This document shows positions 6,269 to 13,803 of a DNA stretch of 26,147 bases, in pieces (position 1 is the first letter of the stretch; each line of letters starts with the position of its first letter). This stretch comes from a virus: positions 1 through 26,147 of the IMG/VR virus record IMGVR_UViG_3300018005_000047; one strand, 5' to 3'. The position numbers and the translations under genes were made by a program. A model generated the notes under the pieces. The model made no database searches. It saw only the letters and a list, made by a program, of their open reading frames with translations, and was not told where the DNA came from.

Positions 6269-6929
6269 AACGGTTGAAATAGAACGCAGCCAAATAAATT
6301 TTGCACCTTATAACCCGCGTAAAGAAAATAAACGCGTAATCGATGAGCTAAAAAAGAATTTCAAAAAGGTGGGGTTTCTGGGCGGTGTCGTTTGGAACAA
6401 ACAAACCGGCAACCTTGTAGGGGGCCATAAACGAATCATGGCACTTGATTTGATTCACGGTTACCCCGAAAATGATTATATGGTTAAGGTTGAAATGATT
6501 GACCTTGATTTGAAAACCGAAAAAGAACAGAATATATTTTTAAACAATAAAAAAGTACAGGGCGAAACCGATTACACCCTTTTGGCTGTTCTGGTTAACG
6601 AAGGAATAGAAATACATAACTGTGGGCTTGACGAATCAGATCTACAAATGTTGACCGCCCTGGTGCCCAATTTTGAGATAAAACCACCTGAAAACATTCA
6701 GGATAATATCAAAGAACTTGAAAAACCCTACGAAGAAAGAAAGAAACAAATCCAGGATTTAAAGAAAGAGATCAAAAACGATATTTTCAAAGATCAACGG
6801 GCGGCTTATGTCACCATAACGTTTGATGATTGGGGCGCAAAATGTGAATTTATGGAACGGTTCGGATATAACTCTGATGACCTGTATATTAAAGGTGAAT
6901 TATTCGAGCAAATTATCGAGCGGGTTTAG
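6225..6929 (+). CDS. ParB-like nuclease-domain protein
   Basis: A 234-residue protein with an N-terminal ParB/sulfiredoxin-like domain: NPRK at residues 30-33, a following helix, and the family box LVGGHKR at 64-70 (GHKR in place of the ParB GERR). The C-terminal third is charged and helical with a coiled-coil-like stretch (about 160-195), then a small alpha/beta end. This is not a partition ParB; phage members are thought to be nucleases or transcription regulators. It starts at ATG 6225 (a TTG two codons upstream is also open) and overlaps the PAPS-reductase-like gene by 44 bases, implying coupled expression. It lies directly before the terminase genes, a common location for this family. 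Confidence 0.85.
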   Translation: MSAKKIEKILYNQSETVEIERSQINFAPYNPRKENKRVIDELKKNFKKVGFLGGVVWNKQTGNLVGGHKRIMALDLIHGYPENDYMVKVEMIDLDLKTEKEQNIFLNNKKVQGETDYTLLAVLVNEGIEIHNCGLDESDLQMLTALVPNFEIKPPENIQDNIKELEKPYEERKKQIQDLKKEIKNDIFKDQRAAYVTITFDDWGAKCEFMERFGYNSDDLYIKGELFEQIIERV

Positions 6930-6953
6930 TTATAACTTTACAAACTTTACACT

Positions 6954-7382
6954 ATAAAAAAGGTCTCTTTAAAAACGTTTCAGGCGGTATGTGAGGCCAA
7001 AGCGGGCAATATTACCGAAATCGCCAAAAGTTTTGGCGTGTCCAGGGTTACTGTATACAACTGGTTTAAGGATAAGCCACAATTTAAACAAGCTTATGAT
7101 GACATAGAAGAAAGTATCATTGATTTAACAGAAAGCCAATTATTAAACCTAATCAAAGGCATACCCAAATTTGAAACCGACGAATGGGGGGCTAAAAAAT
7201 TTGTTGGTTGGGTTGAGCGCCCGTCCGAGGCGGCGATATTTTTTAAGTTAAAAACCAAGGCCAAAAATAGGGGTTATGTTGAACGTAGTGAAGTAACGGG
7301 AAATAACGGTAGGCCTATTTATCTTTTTTCAGAAATAGAAAGACAAGATGATCCTGGAGAAGAAACAAATAACGGGGTTTAA
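6954..7382 (+). CDS. terS: terminase small subunit (apparent ATA start)
   Basis: DNA-recognition subunit of the packaging motor. The protein has an N-terminal helix-turn-helix (about residues 19-38: NITEIAKSFGVSRVTVYNWF), then a helical region (QAYDDIEESIIDLTESQLL) and the FFKLKTKAKNRGYVERSEVT end typical of this terminase family. The only conventional start is GTG at 7038, but that cuts the HTH in half. The frame is open back to a TAA at 6933-6935 and holds no ATG, GTG or TTG before 7038. ATA at 6954 would give IKKVSLKTFQAVCEAKAG, the N-terminus expected for the family, and sits behind a normal-looking leader. So either a rare ATA start or an ATG-to-ATA change is present. It overlaps the large subunit gene by 35 bases. 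Confidence 0.82.
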   Translation: MKKVSLKTFQAVCEAKAGNITEIAKSFGVSRVTVYNWFKDKPQFKQAYDDIEESIIDLTESQLLNLIKGIPKFETDEWGAKKFVGWVERPSEAAIFFKLKTKAKNRGYVERSEVTGNNGRPIYLFSEIERQDDPGEETNNGV

Positions 7383-8706
7383 CGTACTTTCATGTGGTAA
7401 GTACAAAGATGTTTGTTTATATGGTTCTGGGCGAAGCGGTAAAACATTTTTAGTATGTTATTTTATCATTCGCCGGGCGATGCAATACCCTGGCAGTTAT
7501 CATTTGTTTATTCGTTCAACATATACAAGTTTATTGGCCGGGGTCTTTTCCCAAACCATACCGGCGGTTTTAAAAGCACTTAAAAAAAGCCCTGGTGTTG
7601 ATTTAATCGGTAATGGTGAGATAAGGCTACGGCACAATCCAGCGGAAATTGTTTTTTATAACGGTTCATCAATTCGTTTTTTAGGTCTTGATACCCAAAT
7701 ATCAAATGCAGCGGCAACAGATAAAATTTTAAGCCAGGAATATTTGACCGCTTGTTTTGAAGAGGCGAGTGAGATTGATTACAAGGTAGTTGAAAAAGTT
7801 AAAACACGTTTGGCGCAAAAGATTGAAGGCGTAAGGCCAATGAGCATTTACACTCTTAACCCAACAACATTTGATTCATGGGATTATATTTATTTTTCCG
7901 ATCACATCAACCCAATTTCAAAAGAACCGGTATCTAACCCCAACGAATTGTATTTGATGCACTTTTCTGTTTACGATAATCTGAAAAACATATCAAAGGA
8001 TTTTGTTGAAAACCTTAAAAATTTAAGCCCCATACAACGCAGACGGTTTTTAGACGGTATCTACGGCGATAATTTCGACGGCGAGATATTCCAGGTCATC
8101 TATTGGGAAGAACTGCCAAATATAGGCGAATTTGACCGAATTATTGTATATAATGACCCCTCGTATAAATCTGGCCCAAAGAACGACTATAAAGCAACTG
8201 GCGCGATAGGGGTTAGAAACGGGGCTTTTTGGCTTATTTGGTGCGAAGCTATGCAATGTACAACGTCCCAAATGATTATCAACAATTATTTGATTGCGCA
8301 AAGGCTTTATAATTTAGGTTGGCAGCAAACAGTTGAACATTGGTTTGAAAATGCAGGTATGCCCGACGATTTCATAGACGCTGTTCAAAAACATGCTGAC
8401 GTAACAGGCTGGGTTTGTCCGTACCGGTTGGACGGGCGGCAAAAGGGCGACAAGTTCGCGCGTATTGAATCAGCCCTGGTGCCGCTGAACGAACAAGGAA
8501 AACTATTTTTTAACAAAGCAATGAAAGGTGAGCGTATTGGTTCGCTCATAGCACAGCAATTTGGCAATTTTAAGGCTAAGTTGTTGCCCACTGAACATGA
8601 TGACATCCCGGACATGGTACATGGGGGTGTGACCCTTTTAAACCAGCCCACTTTTGAGCCTGGTCAAACACGTATTTTAATGCGTAAACCTAAGTTTACA
8701 TTGTAA
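7348..8706 (+). CDS. terL: terminase large subunit
   Basis: ATPase and nuclease that drives DNA into the prohead. Walker A is GSGRSGKT at residues 26-33, the Walker B-like box ACFEEAS lies at about 135-141, and the coupling region follows (YTLNPTTFDSWDY near 168-180). The C-terminal nuclease carries aspartates in VYNDPSYKSG (D270) and in the HDDIPDMVHG block near residue 430. At 452 residues it is normal for the short phage terminases. It overlaps the small subunit gene. The last codons overlap a 23-base repeat (8704-8726) shared with 13959-13981. Confidence 0.95.
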   Translation: MILEKKQITGFNVLSCGKYKDVCLYGSGRSGKTFLVCYFIIRRAMQYPGSYHLFIRSTYTSLLAGVFSQTIPAVLKALKKSPGVDLIGNGEIRLRHNPAEIVFYNGSSIRFLGLDTQISNAAATDKILSQEYLTACFEEASEIDYKVVEKVKTRLAQKIEGVRPMSIYTLNPTTFDSWDYIYFSDHINPISKEPVSNPNELYLMHFSVYDNLKNISKDFVENLKNLSPIQRRRFLDGIYGDNFDGEIFQVIYWEELPNIGEFDRIIVYNDPSYKSGPKNDYKATGAIGVRNGAFWLIWCEAMQCTTSQMIINNYLIAQRLYNLGWQQTVEHWFENAGMPDDFIDAVQKHADVTGWVCPYRLDGRQKGDKFARIESALVPLNEQGKLFFNKAMKGERIGSLIAQQFGNFKAKLLPTEHDDIPDMVHGGVTLLNQPTFEPGQTRILMRKPKFTL

Positions 8707-8726
8707 TAGTTGTAATATTATACTGT
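8704..8726 (+). repeat. 23-base AT-rich repeat, copy 1
   Basis: This stretch, containing AGTTGTAATATTATACTGT, is identical over 23 bases to 13959-13981. It begins at the terminase stop codon. The core TGTAATATTATA recurs at 18277-18288 in front of the capsid gene. The rest of the 8707-8772 gap is AT-rich leader without a clear promoter. Confidence 0.75.
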
Positions 8727-8772
8727 AATTGAATATGAATGTTGAAATAGTATACTTATTTTAAAAAAGATT

Positions 8773-9105
8773 ATGAATGAATTAACAGTAAATGAATTAA
8801 TTGGCAAAAGACCACAAATTGATAATAAATATAATCAAGAATTGTGGGAAAAAATATGCCTAGAATGTGACCTTTATCAAGACAAAGAAGAACCTTTTTC
8901 TTATATGATAGAGGATTGTTTGAAATTACAATTAATCATATTTTTAGAATGGGGTATTTTTTCAACTTCAAAACAAGTTTATGAAATTTGGTGCAGGTAT
9001 AGTGGATGGATGAGTGCAAATTGGTTAATTATTGATTATAAGTATGCAATCGAAATATTTAAGAATTTTATGGATAACTCCACAAATACTGATTTTTTAA
9101 ACTAA
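8773..9105 (+). CDS. hypothetical protein, 110 aa
   Basis: A 110-residue unrecognised protein, AT-rich and tryptophan-rich toward the C-terminus (WCRYSGWMSANWLIIDYKYA). There is no signal peptide or clear membrane segment. Its stop overlaps the next start as TAATG, so the two form a coupled pair that appears inserted between the terminase and the head genes. Base composition is more AT-rich than terminase, which suggests separate acquisition. Confidence 0.65.
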   Translation: MNELTVNELIGKRPQIDNKYNQELWEKICLECDLYQDKEEPFSYMIEDCLKLQLIIFLEWGIFSTSKQVYEIWCRYSGWMSANWLIIDYKYAIEIFKNFMDNSTNTDFLN

Positions 9106-9317
9106 TGATTGAAACTATAAAAGCTTTTAAAAAAAATGAAACAATATTAAAATCTGTACCTTATCAAAAATGTCCAATTTGTCAAGGTATGGGACAATTT
9201 TTTGTTAATCAACTCGACCCATATAATACAGGTGATACAATTGGTTATAAACAATGTCATGTTTGTAAAGGTAATGGCATAATTCCAATATATGTTTTAC
9301 CTACTTCCGATTTATAA
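9105..9317 (+). CDS. small DnaJ-type zinc-knuckle protein
   Basis: A 70-residue protein with two CxxCxGxG repeats, CPICQGMG (C23/C26) and CHVCKGNG (C51/C54), which together should bind one zinc ion as in the DnaJ cysteine-rich domain. No J domain is present. Phages carry many such mini-proteins with unknown roles, possibly nucleic-acid or protein binding. A second protein with the same design lies at 14525-14728. The start overlaps the upstream stop by one base. Confidence 0.75.
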   Translation: MIETIKAFKKNETILKSVPYQKCPICQGMGQFFVNQLDPYNTGDTIGYKQCHVCKGNGIIPIYVLPTSDL

Positions 9318-9335
9318 ACGGAATAAAACGGAAGT
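9303..9335. repeat. inverted repeat ACTTCCG...CGGAAGT, shared with 17987-18021
   Basis: ACTTCCG (9303-9309) pairs with CGGAAGT (9329-9335). The right part, AACGGAATAAAACGGAAGT (9317-9335), is the exact reverse complement of 17987-18005. It spans the stop codon of the zinc-knuckle gene. No T-tract follows directly, so a protein-binding or attachment-type site is as likely as a terminator. Confidence 0.6.
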
Positions 9336-9361
9336 TACTTTAACATTTAAAACCCTACATT

Positions 9362-9664
9362 ATGAAACTATCAAAACAGCTAATTGATTATATTGAAGGC
9401 AGCGACGTTTATTACATTATCGCCATAAAAGGGGATGAGCATGTAACCTCTATTCAAAGCAGGTATAAAGAGCCAAAAACAACATCTTATCATATTGTTA
9501 CCGGTATGTTAGGTTCAATACAAAAAGGGTTGACAAAAGGCCAATTAAAAAACGCTGTGCCATTGATTCATTTAGTTCATGAGGCCACAAAACAGTTCCC
9601 TGAACTGTTTAAAAAGTCCAAACAATCAATCTTTGAACCGATTGACGATATAGATGACATATAA
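9362..9664 (+). CDS. hypothetical protein, 100 aa
   Basis: A 100-residue protein, unrecognised and soluble. It starts behind a typical leader (ACCCTACATT before ATG). The N-terminal half has strand-like segments (DVYYIIAIKG), the C-terminal half a helix and an acidic tail ending in DDIDDI. The acidic tail suggests interaction with a basic partner or DNA mimicry, but this is speculation. It ends 1 base before the end of the convergent HNH gene. Confidence 0.65.
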   Translation: MKLSKQLIDYIEGSDVYYIIAIKGDEHVTSIQSRYKEPKTTSYHIVTGMLGSIQKGLTKGQLKNAVPLIHLVHEATKQFPELFKKSKQSIFEPIDDIDDI

Positions 9665-9665
9665 A

Positions 9666-10214
9666 TTATAAAGGTTCTAAATATCCCCAATTTTCATTTC
9701 TTTTTATTCGTGAAATTTGCATCTGACTTATACAGAATAATTTAGAAAGTTTAGTTTGGTTGACGTTTTTTTTTAATAATGATTTTAAGAATTTTACATC
9801 ACTTTCGCTTAATTTGCTGTGGCTCCTTCTATGAATATTTTTAGTTTTTATAATCTCCCTTTGGCGTTCAAGCATTTCTATTTTACTCATCCAGATAAGG
9901 TTAGACGAACGGTTATTTTTATTGTTACCATCCAAGTGAATTACAAAAATCTGACCGTCTAAAGGTTTCGAAAGCCAAACTTTAGCAACTAAATGATGGA
10001 CGTAATATGTTTTTCGGTTATTTTCGAGCCACAAACTGACTGTTTTAAAACCGCCTTTAAGGTTACCAGGGTTTAATATCCTGCCATTTTTTTTATCATA
10101 TGCAAATGATTTCACCCTACCGTAATTGCTTATAAAATATTGGCCACCGGACAGAGGTATTTCTTTCCAAGCTTCATCTGTTAGTTTTACTAAGGTCTGT
10201 GGTTTTATTATCAT
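9666..10214 (-). CDS. HNH homing endonuclease (NUMOD4 + HNH_3)
   Basis: A 182-residue free-standing homing endonuclease that would cut a related phage lacking the gene and spread by repair. NUMOD4 at about 14-60 (EAWKEIPLSGGQYFISNYGR), an HNH core with H73-H74 (VHHLVAKVW), H93 and D95 in VIHLDGNNKNN (91-101), and a C-terminal helix-turn-helix at about 138-176 (VNQTKLSKLFCISQMQISRI). All catalytic positions look intact. It is on the strand opposite to all late genes and sits exactly at the junction of packaging and head modules, as expected of a mobile gene. No intron boundary was seen around it. Confidence 0.92.
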   Translation of the reverse strand: MIIKPQTLVKLTDEAWKEIPLSGGQYFISNYGRVKSFAYDKKNGRILNPGNLKGGFKTVSLWLENNRKTYYVHHLVAKVWLSKPLDGQIFVIHLDGNNKNNRSSNLIWMSKIEMLERQREIIKTKNIHRRSHSKLSESDVKFLKSLLKKNVNQTKLSKLFCISQMQISRIKRNENWGYLEPL

Positions 10215-10303
10215 TGGGTTAAGCTATTTTTCTATAATATTATAAAAAAATAATGTAAAACGGAAAATCAATGGATGTTTATTATAAAAATGAATTTTTG
10301 ATT

Positions 10304-10338
10304 TACTTTTGTATGGTATTATTATATTATAATATTAG
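10304..10338 (+). promoter_or_regulatory. promoter of the head operon with AT-rich palindrome
   Basis: TACTTTTG at 10304-10311 fits the -7 element; the -33 region is poor. A 12-base palindrome ATATTATAATAT follows at 10324-10335 and is also present at 18255-18266 near the capsid-gene promoter. The region separates the minus-strand HNH gene from the first head gene. Confidence 0.5.
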
Positions 10339-10357
10339 CATATAATAATTAAATCCT

Positions 10358-11125
10358 ATGGTTACCGACCGCAGCGTTATCGAAGCCTTGAACTTTGGGT
10401 ATTTGACAGGTTACGACCTTTTACAATATTGTCCCGACCAGCTCCTTATCAAAGAGTATAACCTTGACCCTACAAAACTACAGCGGGGCTGTGATCAAGC
10501 CTACGCATATGTAAAAGCGAAGCTTTGCAACCGTTACGACCTTGAAAGTACGCTATCAAACGCAAACCAATTGTTTTTGAAGCAAACCGGTTCTTTGGCC
10601 GTCGCGCTGGCAGCAAATACGCATGTGTCTCGGATCAATTTCACCAGTTTTGCACCTCAGTTTGACAGCGCACCGTTAACGGGCTTTCCAAACGGTATAT
10701 TTCCCATAGCAGATGTTTATACCAATGTTCAAATAGGTAGCGCGCCAGGTTTGGCTGACATTATGCCCCTTACCAATATAGGCAATGGCCTTTTGTGGTA
10801 TGCCAATAAATTCTATACCCTTGCAACAACCCTATATTTTACAATCACAGGTCCGGTGACCAATATCAATATTTCGGCAAATGTAACAGGGCCAAACTCG
10901 TTTCATGATGACCTGTTAACAGAGATTATTGCTATCCGTGCCCTTAAAAGTATACTTGGGGCAAACGCTGGGACAAATAAACAAATCGATGCCCTTATAA
11001 GTGAAAATGAAAATATTATAACCCAATTACAAACTGAAATGATGGGTTTGTCACTACCCTCTCCAGGGGCAACAATCAATGCCATACCTTATAGTTCCAA
11101 TAGTTCGTTTAAAACCATAGGATAA
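10358..11125 (+). CDS. gp36-like (DUF1320) head-tail connector protein with internal insertion
   Basis: A 255-residue protein whose ends look like the Mu gp36/DUF1320 family and whose middle does not. Residues 1-65 carry the family start (YLTGYDLLQYCPDQLLIKEY, then CDQAYAYVKAKLCNRYDLES). Residues about 183-235 resume with the helical end (DDLLTEIIAIRALKSILGAN). Between them, about 67-182, is a strand-rich, Gly/Pro/Asn-rich insertion (TITGPVTNINISANVTGPN). Normal members are about 140 residues. The role would be head completion or neck formation, and the insertion may decorate the outside. It is placed upstream of the portal, unlike Mu. Its stop overlaps the portal start as TAATG. Confidence 0.7.
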   Translation: MVTDRSVIEALNFGYLTGYDLLQYCPDQLLIKEYNLDPTKLQRGCDQAYAYVKAKLCNRYDLESTLSNANQLFLKQTGSLAVALAANTHVSRINFTSFAPQFDSAPLTGFPNGIFPIADVYTNVQIGSAPGLADIMPLTNIGNGLLWYANKFYTLATTLYFTITGPVTNINISANVTGPNSFHDDLLTEIIAIRALKSILGANAGTNKQIDALISENENIITQLQTEMMGLSLPSPGATINAIPYSSNSSFKTIG

Positions 11126-12600
11126 TGTCAAAGGGTACACGTTTAGCACGCACTGAAAGACGCGCAGCCGCTCGCGCAGCCGCTTTAAATAATAGTACAG
11201 GGGTTACCTTTGCCACCGGCGGGGGTTATGGTGATGGCAACCGTGTTTCACGCCCTGCAACGGGCAATGTGCCAGGTGTTAACCCGTTCATGATCCCAAA
11301 GCGTTCGGGGTTGAACCTTATAACGCAGATGTTCCCGGATAATTACTGGGTTGAATGGGATTTGAGTACTTGGCGTATGGCTTGCGACCAGGCGCAAAAA
11401 ATGGGTTATCCCATTTCATACGCCGCCCTTGTGGCGTGGGCGTTTGAGGCAAGCCCTTTTATACAATCGCTGTTTCAGGAAATTGGGGACGGGATTATTA
11501 AAATACCCTGTTACCTGGTCGATGACAAAGGCAACAAAAACGATGTTTGGACAAAGGAAATTTGCGATAAAAAATGGTTTAAAGACCTCAGAAAAGAAAT
11601 TTGTTGGTCTGACATGTGGGGGTTTAGTGGGTTAAACATCGACCCGTTGAACAATAAGATTTACAAATACCCTCAGCAACAAATTGACCCAATCAACCGG
11701 ATGTTGCGCCAATCAACCTATAATTTTTCTGACGGCCTTGAATTTGCCAAAACGGTAAACCTTTTATTTGTCCAGCCCTCAACGTCGTATGAAAAGTTTT
11801 TGGGCAAGATGCAACCAATTACACGTTCGTTTATTCAAATGAACATGAATAGTATAAACTGGGTACAGGCTGGGCGGCGGCTCGCGTTCCCACTGCTTAC
11901 AATTGGTTACCCGGCGGCTAATAACAGCGTTACCGAAGATAGCAAAATTGAAAATAAATTCAGGGACGAAGCAGAAAACTACATTACCACCCTTGACCCT
12001 TCAAAAGCACTTATAACGCCCTATATATTAGATAAAGACGGTAAACCGTTAACCGCCTTACAGCTTGATAGCAAAGATTCAAACGCGAAGGTGAACGCTC
12101 ACAAAGTTTTTCAGGAATTTAACACGGATGAAAAAAACGAGATACGTGAATTAATTTTTGGGGGCACACTCACCAGTTCGCCCGGTAAATTTGGCACCAA
12201 AGGCCTGGGCGAAGTCCACCAGGACAAACTTGAAGTTACACTTAACGCCCGAAATGACGAGGGGTTAGACTTTTTAAACGATACAACAGATTTCAAGTGG
12301 AAACTAAAAAAGTTCTACCCCAATTTCCCGGAAAACTTACGCTTTGATACAAACCGGACAAAAGAGTACAAACTGGAAGAAATAAAAATGTTATCTGATT
12401 CGGTAACTGAAAACGGTTTGCAATTAACAAAACAGTTTTTTGTCAAATTTGGCCTTGAAGATGAAGACATTCAAGAGGGGCCGGCAAAGGTACCCGCCGG
12501 GGGCAACCCGTTCGAGAAAAAAGAAGATACAGAAATGAGGGTCGAAATAGAAAAACCCACCTATGGTTTTTTTAGTGGCTTAAAAAAAAAAAATTACTAG
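11125..12600 (+). CDS. portal protein, DUF935 / Mu gp29-like
   Basis: A 491-residue portal, the dodecameric ring through which DNA enters the head. After a basic, Ala-rich N-terminus (RLARTERRAAARAAAL) comes the long helical portal core. The diagnostic DUF935 box lies near residues 345-372: IFGGTLTSSPGKFGTKGLGE followed by VHQDKLEVTL. The length is typical. The gene ends in KKKNY encoded over a run of 12 A residues (12582-12593). A -1 shift there would continue in frame into the next gene to give a 764-residue fusion. It is followed directly by the head morphogenesis gene, as in Mu. Confidence 0.9.
   Translation: MSKGTRLARTERRAAARAAALNNSTGVTFATGGGYGDGNRVSRPATGNVPGVNPFMIPKRSGLNLITQMFPDNYWVEWDLSTWRMACDQAQKMGYPISYAALVAWAFEASPFIQSLFQEIGDGIIKIPCYLVDDKGNKNDVWTKEICDKKWFKDLRKEICWSDMWGFSGLNIDPLNNKIYKYPQQQIDPINRMLRQSTYNFSDGLEFAKTVNLLFVQPSTSYEKFLGKMQPITRSFIQMNMNSINWVQAGRRLAFPLLTIGYPAANNSVTEDSKIENKFRDEAENYITTLDPSKALITPYILDKDGKPLTALQLDSKDSNAKVNAHKVFQEFNTDEKNEIRELIFGGTLTSSPGKFGTKGLGEVHQDKLEVTLNARNDEGLDFLNDTTDFKWKLKKFYPNFPENLRFDTNRTKEYKLEEIKMLSDSVTENGLQLTKQFFVKFGLEDEDIQEGPAKVPAGGNPFEKKEDTEMRVEIEKPTYGFFSGLKKKNY
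12582..12593 (+). other. A12 slippery run at the portal / head-protein junction
   Basis: Twelve consecutive A residues, three codons before the portal stop. A -1 ribosomal shift or one extra A added by transcriptional slippage moves the reading frame into the downstream gene, which is open from 12576 and has no ATG near its beginning. It could equally be a homopolymer length error in the assembly. Confidence 0.5.
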
Positions 12601-12662
12601 CAACCAATAAAATAATTTTAGGCCGCGATTACACCCACCTTAAAACGAAGCCTAAAAAGTAT

Positions 12663-13418
12663 GTGCCACAGTCAATTAAAGATGATAAAATTGAATGGGC
12701 TTGGAACAAACCTAAAAAAACCCTGGTACATTTAGCTTCTTATTTTGGTTATAACAAACTTTTTGGCGAACAGCTCGTAGAAAACACAGAAATCAAAGAA
12801 ACATTTGCAGCGTTTGAAAGTACCGCCTGGTTTGAAAGGCTTACTTTGAACGTGGCGCAATTCTCTTGTGCAAAAGATATTGCAGAATCAAAAGCCCTGC
12901 AAACGTTAGCACTTGAAGCAAAAAGTTTTACAGATTTCAAAGAACAAGCCGAAAAAATAGTAAATTTGAACCGTGACACCTGGCTACGGGTCGAAATGGA
13001 TTCGGTCAAACGTGGCGCGGTTATGGGCGAGGCGTTTAGGTCGATGCAAAAAGACGCTGACCTGTACCCATATTGGCAGTATTCGGGCGAAGTAGATGAT
13101 AGGGAAAGGAGTGAACACCTTGCACTTGAAGGGCTTGTCTTTAAAATTGGCGATCCTGAAGGTGACGCGTGTTACCCGCCCAATGATTTTAATTGTAGGT
13201 GCCGCGGTGTGCCTATTGATAAACAAGAATTAAATGAAAGCGGTAAAGAGGTTACCAAGGGCGAAGATATTTTAGACGAGGATGATAAACAAACAGGGGA
13301 GCCATATATTGACGAGAAATTCAGGTATTGTCCAGCTGACCAGACCCTACCCAATACGGGCGGTTATTTTGAAGTTTTTTCAAACATTAACAAGCTTAAT
13401 TATGAAGACTTTGAATGA
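12663..13418 (+). CDS. head morphogenesis protein, Mu gp30 / SPP1 gp7-like
   Basis: A minor head protein that associates with the portal and is ejected or needed early in infection. The family core is at the C-terminal half: YPYWQYSGEVDDRERSEHLA, then LVFKIGDPEGD, YPPNDFNCRCRGVPI. The listed start is GTG 12663, but the same frame is open without interruption from 12576, adding residues such as NKIILGRDYTHLKTKPKKYV. Those residues look protein-like, so the true product probably begins further upstream, either at a rare start or through slippage from the portal gene. The C-terminus overlaps the following BECR-type nuclease by 17 bases. In many phages that nuclease domain is fused to this protein. 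Confidence 0.85.
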   Translation: MPQSIKDDKIEWAWNKPKKTLVHLASYFGYNKLFGEQLVENTEIKETFAAFESTAWFERLTLNVAQFSCAKDIAESKALQTLALEAKSFTDFKEQAEKIVNLNRDTWLRVEMDSVKRGAVMGEAFRSMQKDADLYPYWQYSGEVDDRERSEHLALEGLVFKIGDPEGDACYPPNDFNCRCRGVPIDKQELNESGKEVTKGEDILDEDDKQTGEPYIDEKFRYCPADQTLPNTGGYFEVFSNINKLNYEDFE

Positions 13419-13803
13419 TACAAAACCCTCTATGCACGAATTTTTGGCCGTTACCGATGGATGGCGAAAAGATTTTCATGTTGATAAATTGGGTGTTATC
13501 GTATTCCAAAACAAAGAAATGTTAACTAACGTTCGTTTTACAAATCAGAGTTTTCATGCAATTGCAAAACATAGCCGTGGGGTTGAAAACCTGCCTTTGG
13601 CCATTCAAACGCCCTCTGAGATCTGGTCATATTGGGGCGATGTTCAGCAAAGTATCACCATGCGCAATTATATTTTATTTGGTTCAAATATCACCTATAT
13701 TTGTACTACCAAAGACGGTGTTATAACCGATGCACAAGGGGTAACACCTTCGCGGGCAAATTCATTTCGCAAAGGGTTACTTTTATGGAAGGCCTCAGGA
13801 TAA
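13402..13803 (+). CDS. BECR-fold nuclease, phage Barnase/EndoU/ColicinE5/RelE-like (PBECR)
   Basis: A 133-residue protein resembling the phage PBECR nuclease domains that usually form the C-terminal part of gp30/gp7-like head proteins. The order matches: N-terminal strands, a helix with histidine (SFHAIAKHSRGVENLP), PSEIWSYWG at 71-79, R88-N-Y strand, a Lys-Asp-Gly turn (TTKDGVITD) and a basic C-terminus (SFRKGLLLW). These are ribonuclease-like toxins, proposed to be carried in the virion. Start set at ATG 13402; a longer frame from 13282 only overlaps the upstream gene in another frame. It overlaps its neighbours at both ends, implying coupling. Confidence 0.7.
   Translation: MKTLNDTKPSMHEFLAVTDGWRKDFHVDKLGVIVFQNKEMLTNVRFTNQSFHAIAKHSRGVENLPLAIQTPSEIWSYWGDVQQSITMRNYILFGSNITYICTTKDGVITDAQGVTPSRANSFRKGLLLWKASG

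Noticed and set aside
13282-13401. N-terminal extension of the BECR nuclease frame
   Set aside because: It only overlaps the end of the head morphogenesis gene in another frame and gives low-quality sequence; ATG 13402 fits better.
13632-13784. N-terminal extension of the 54-aa protein frame
   Set aside because: Overlaps the nuclease gene fully and has an unnatural Cys/Tyr/His-rich composition; the start at 13785 follows the usual short overlap.
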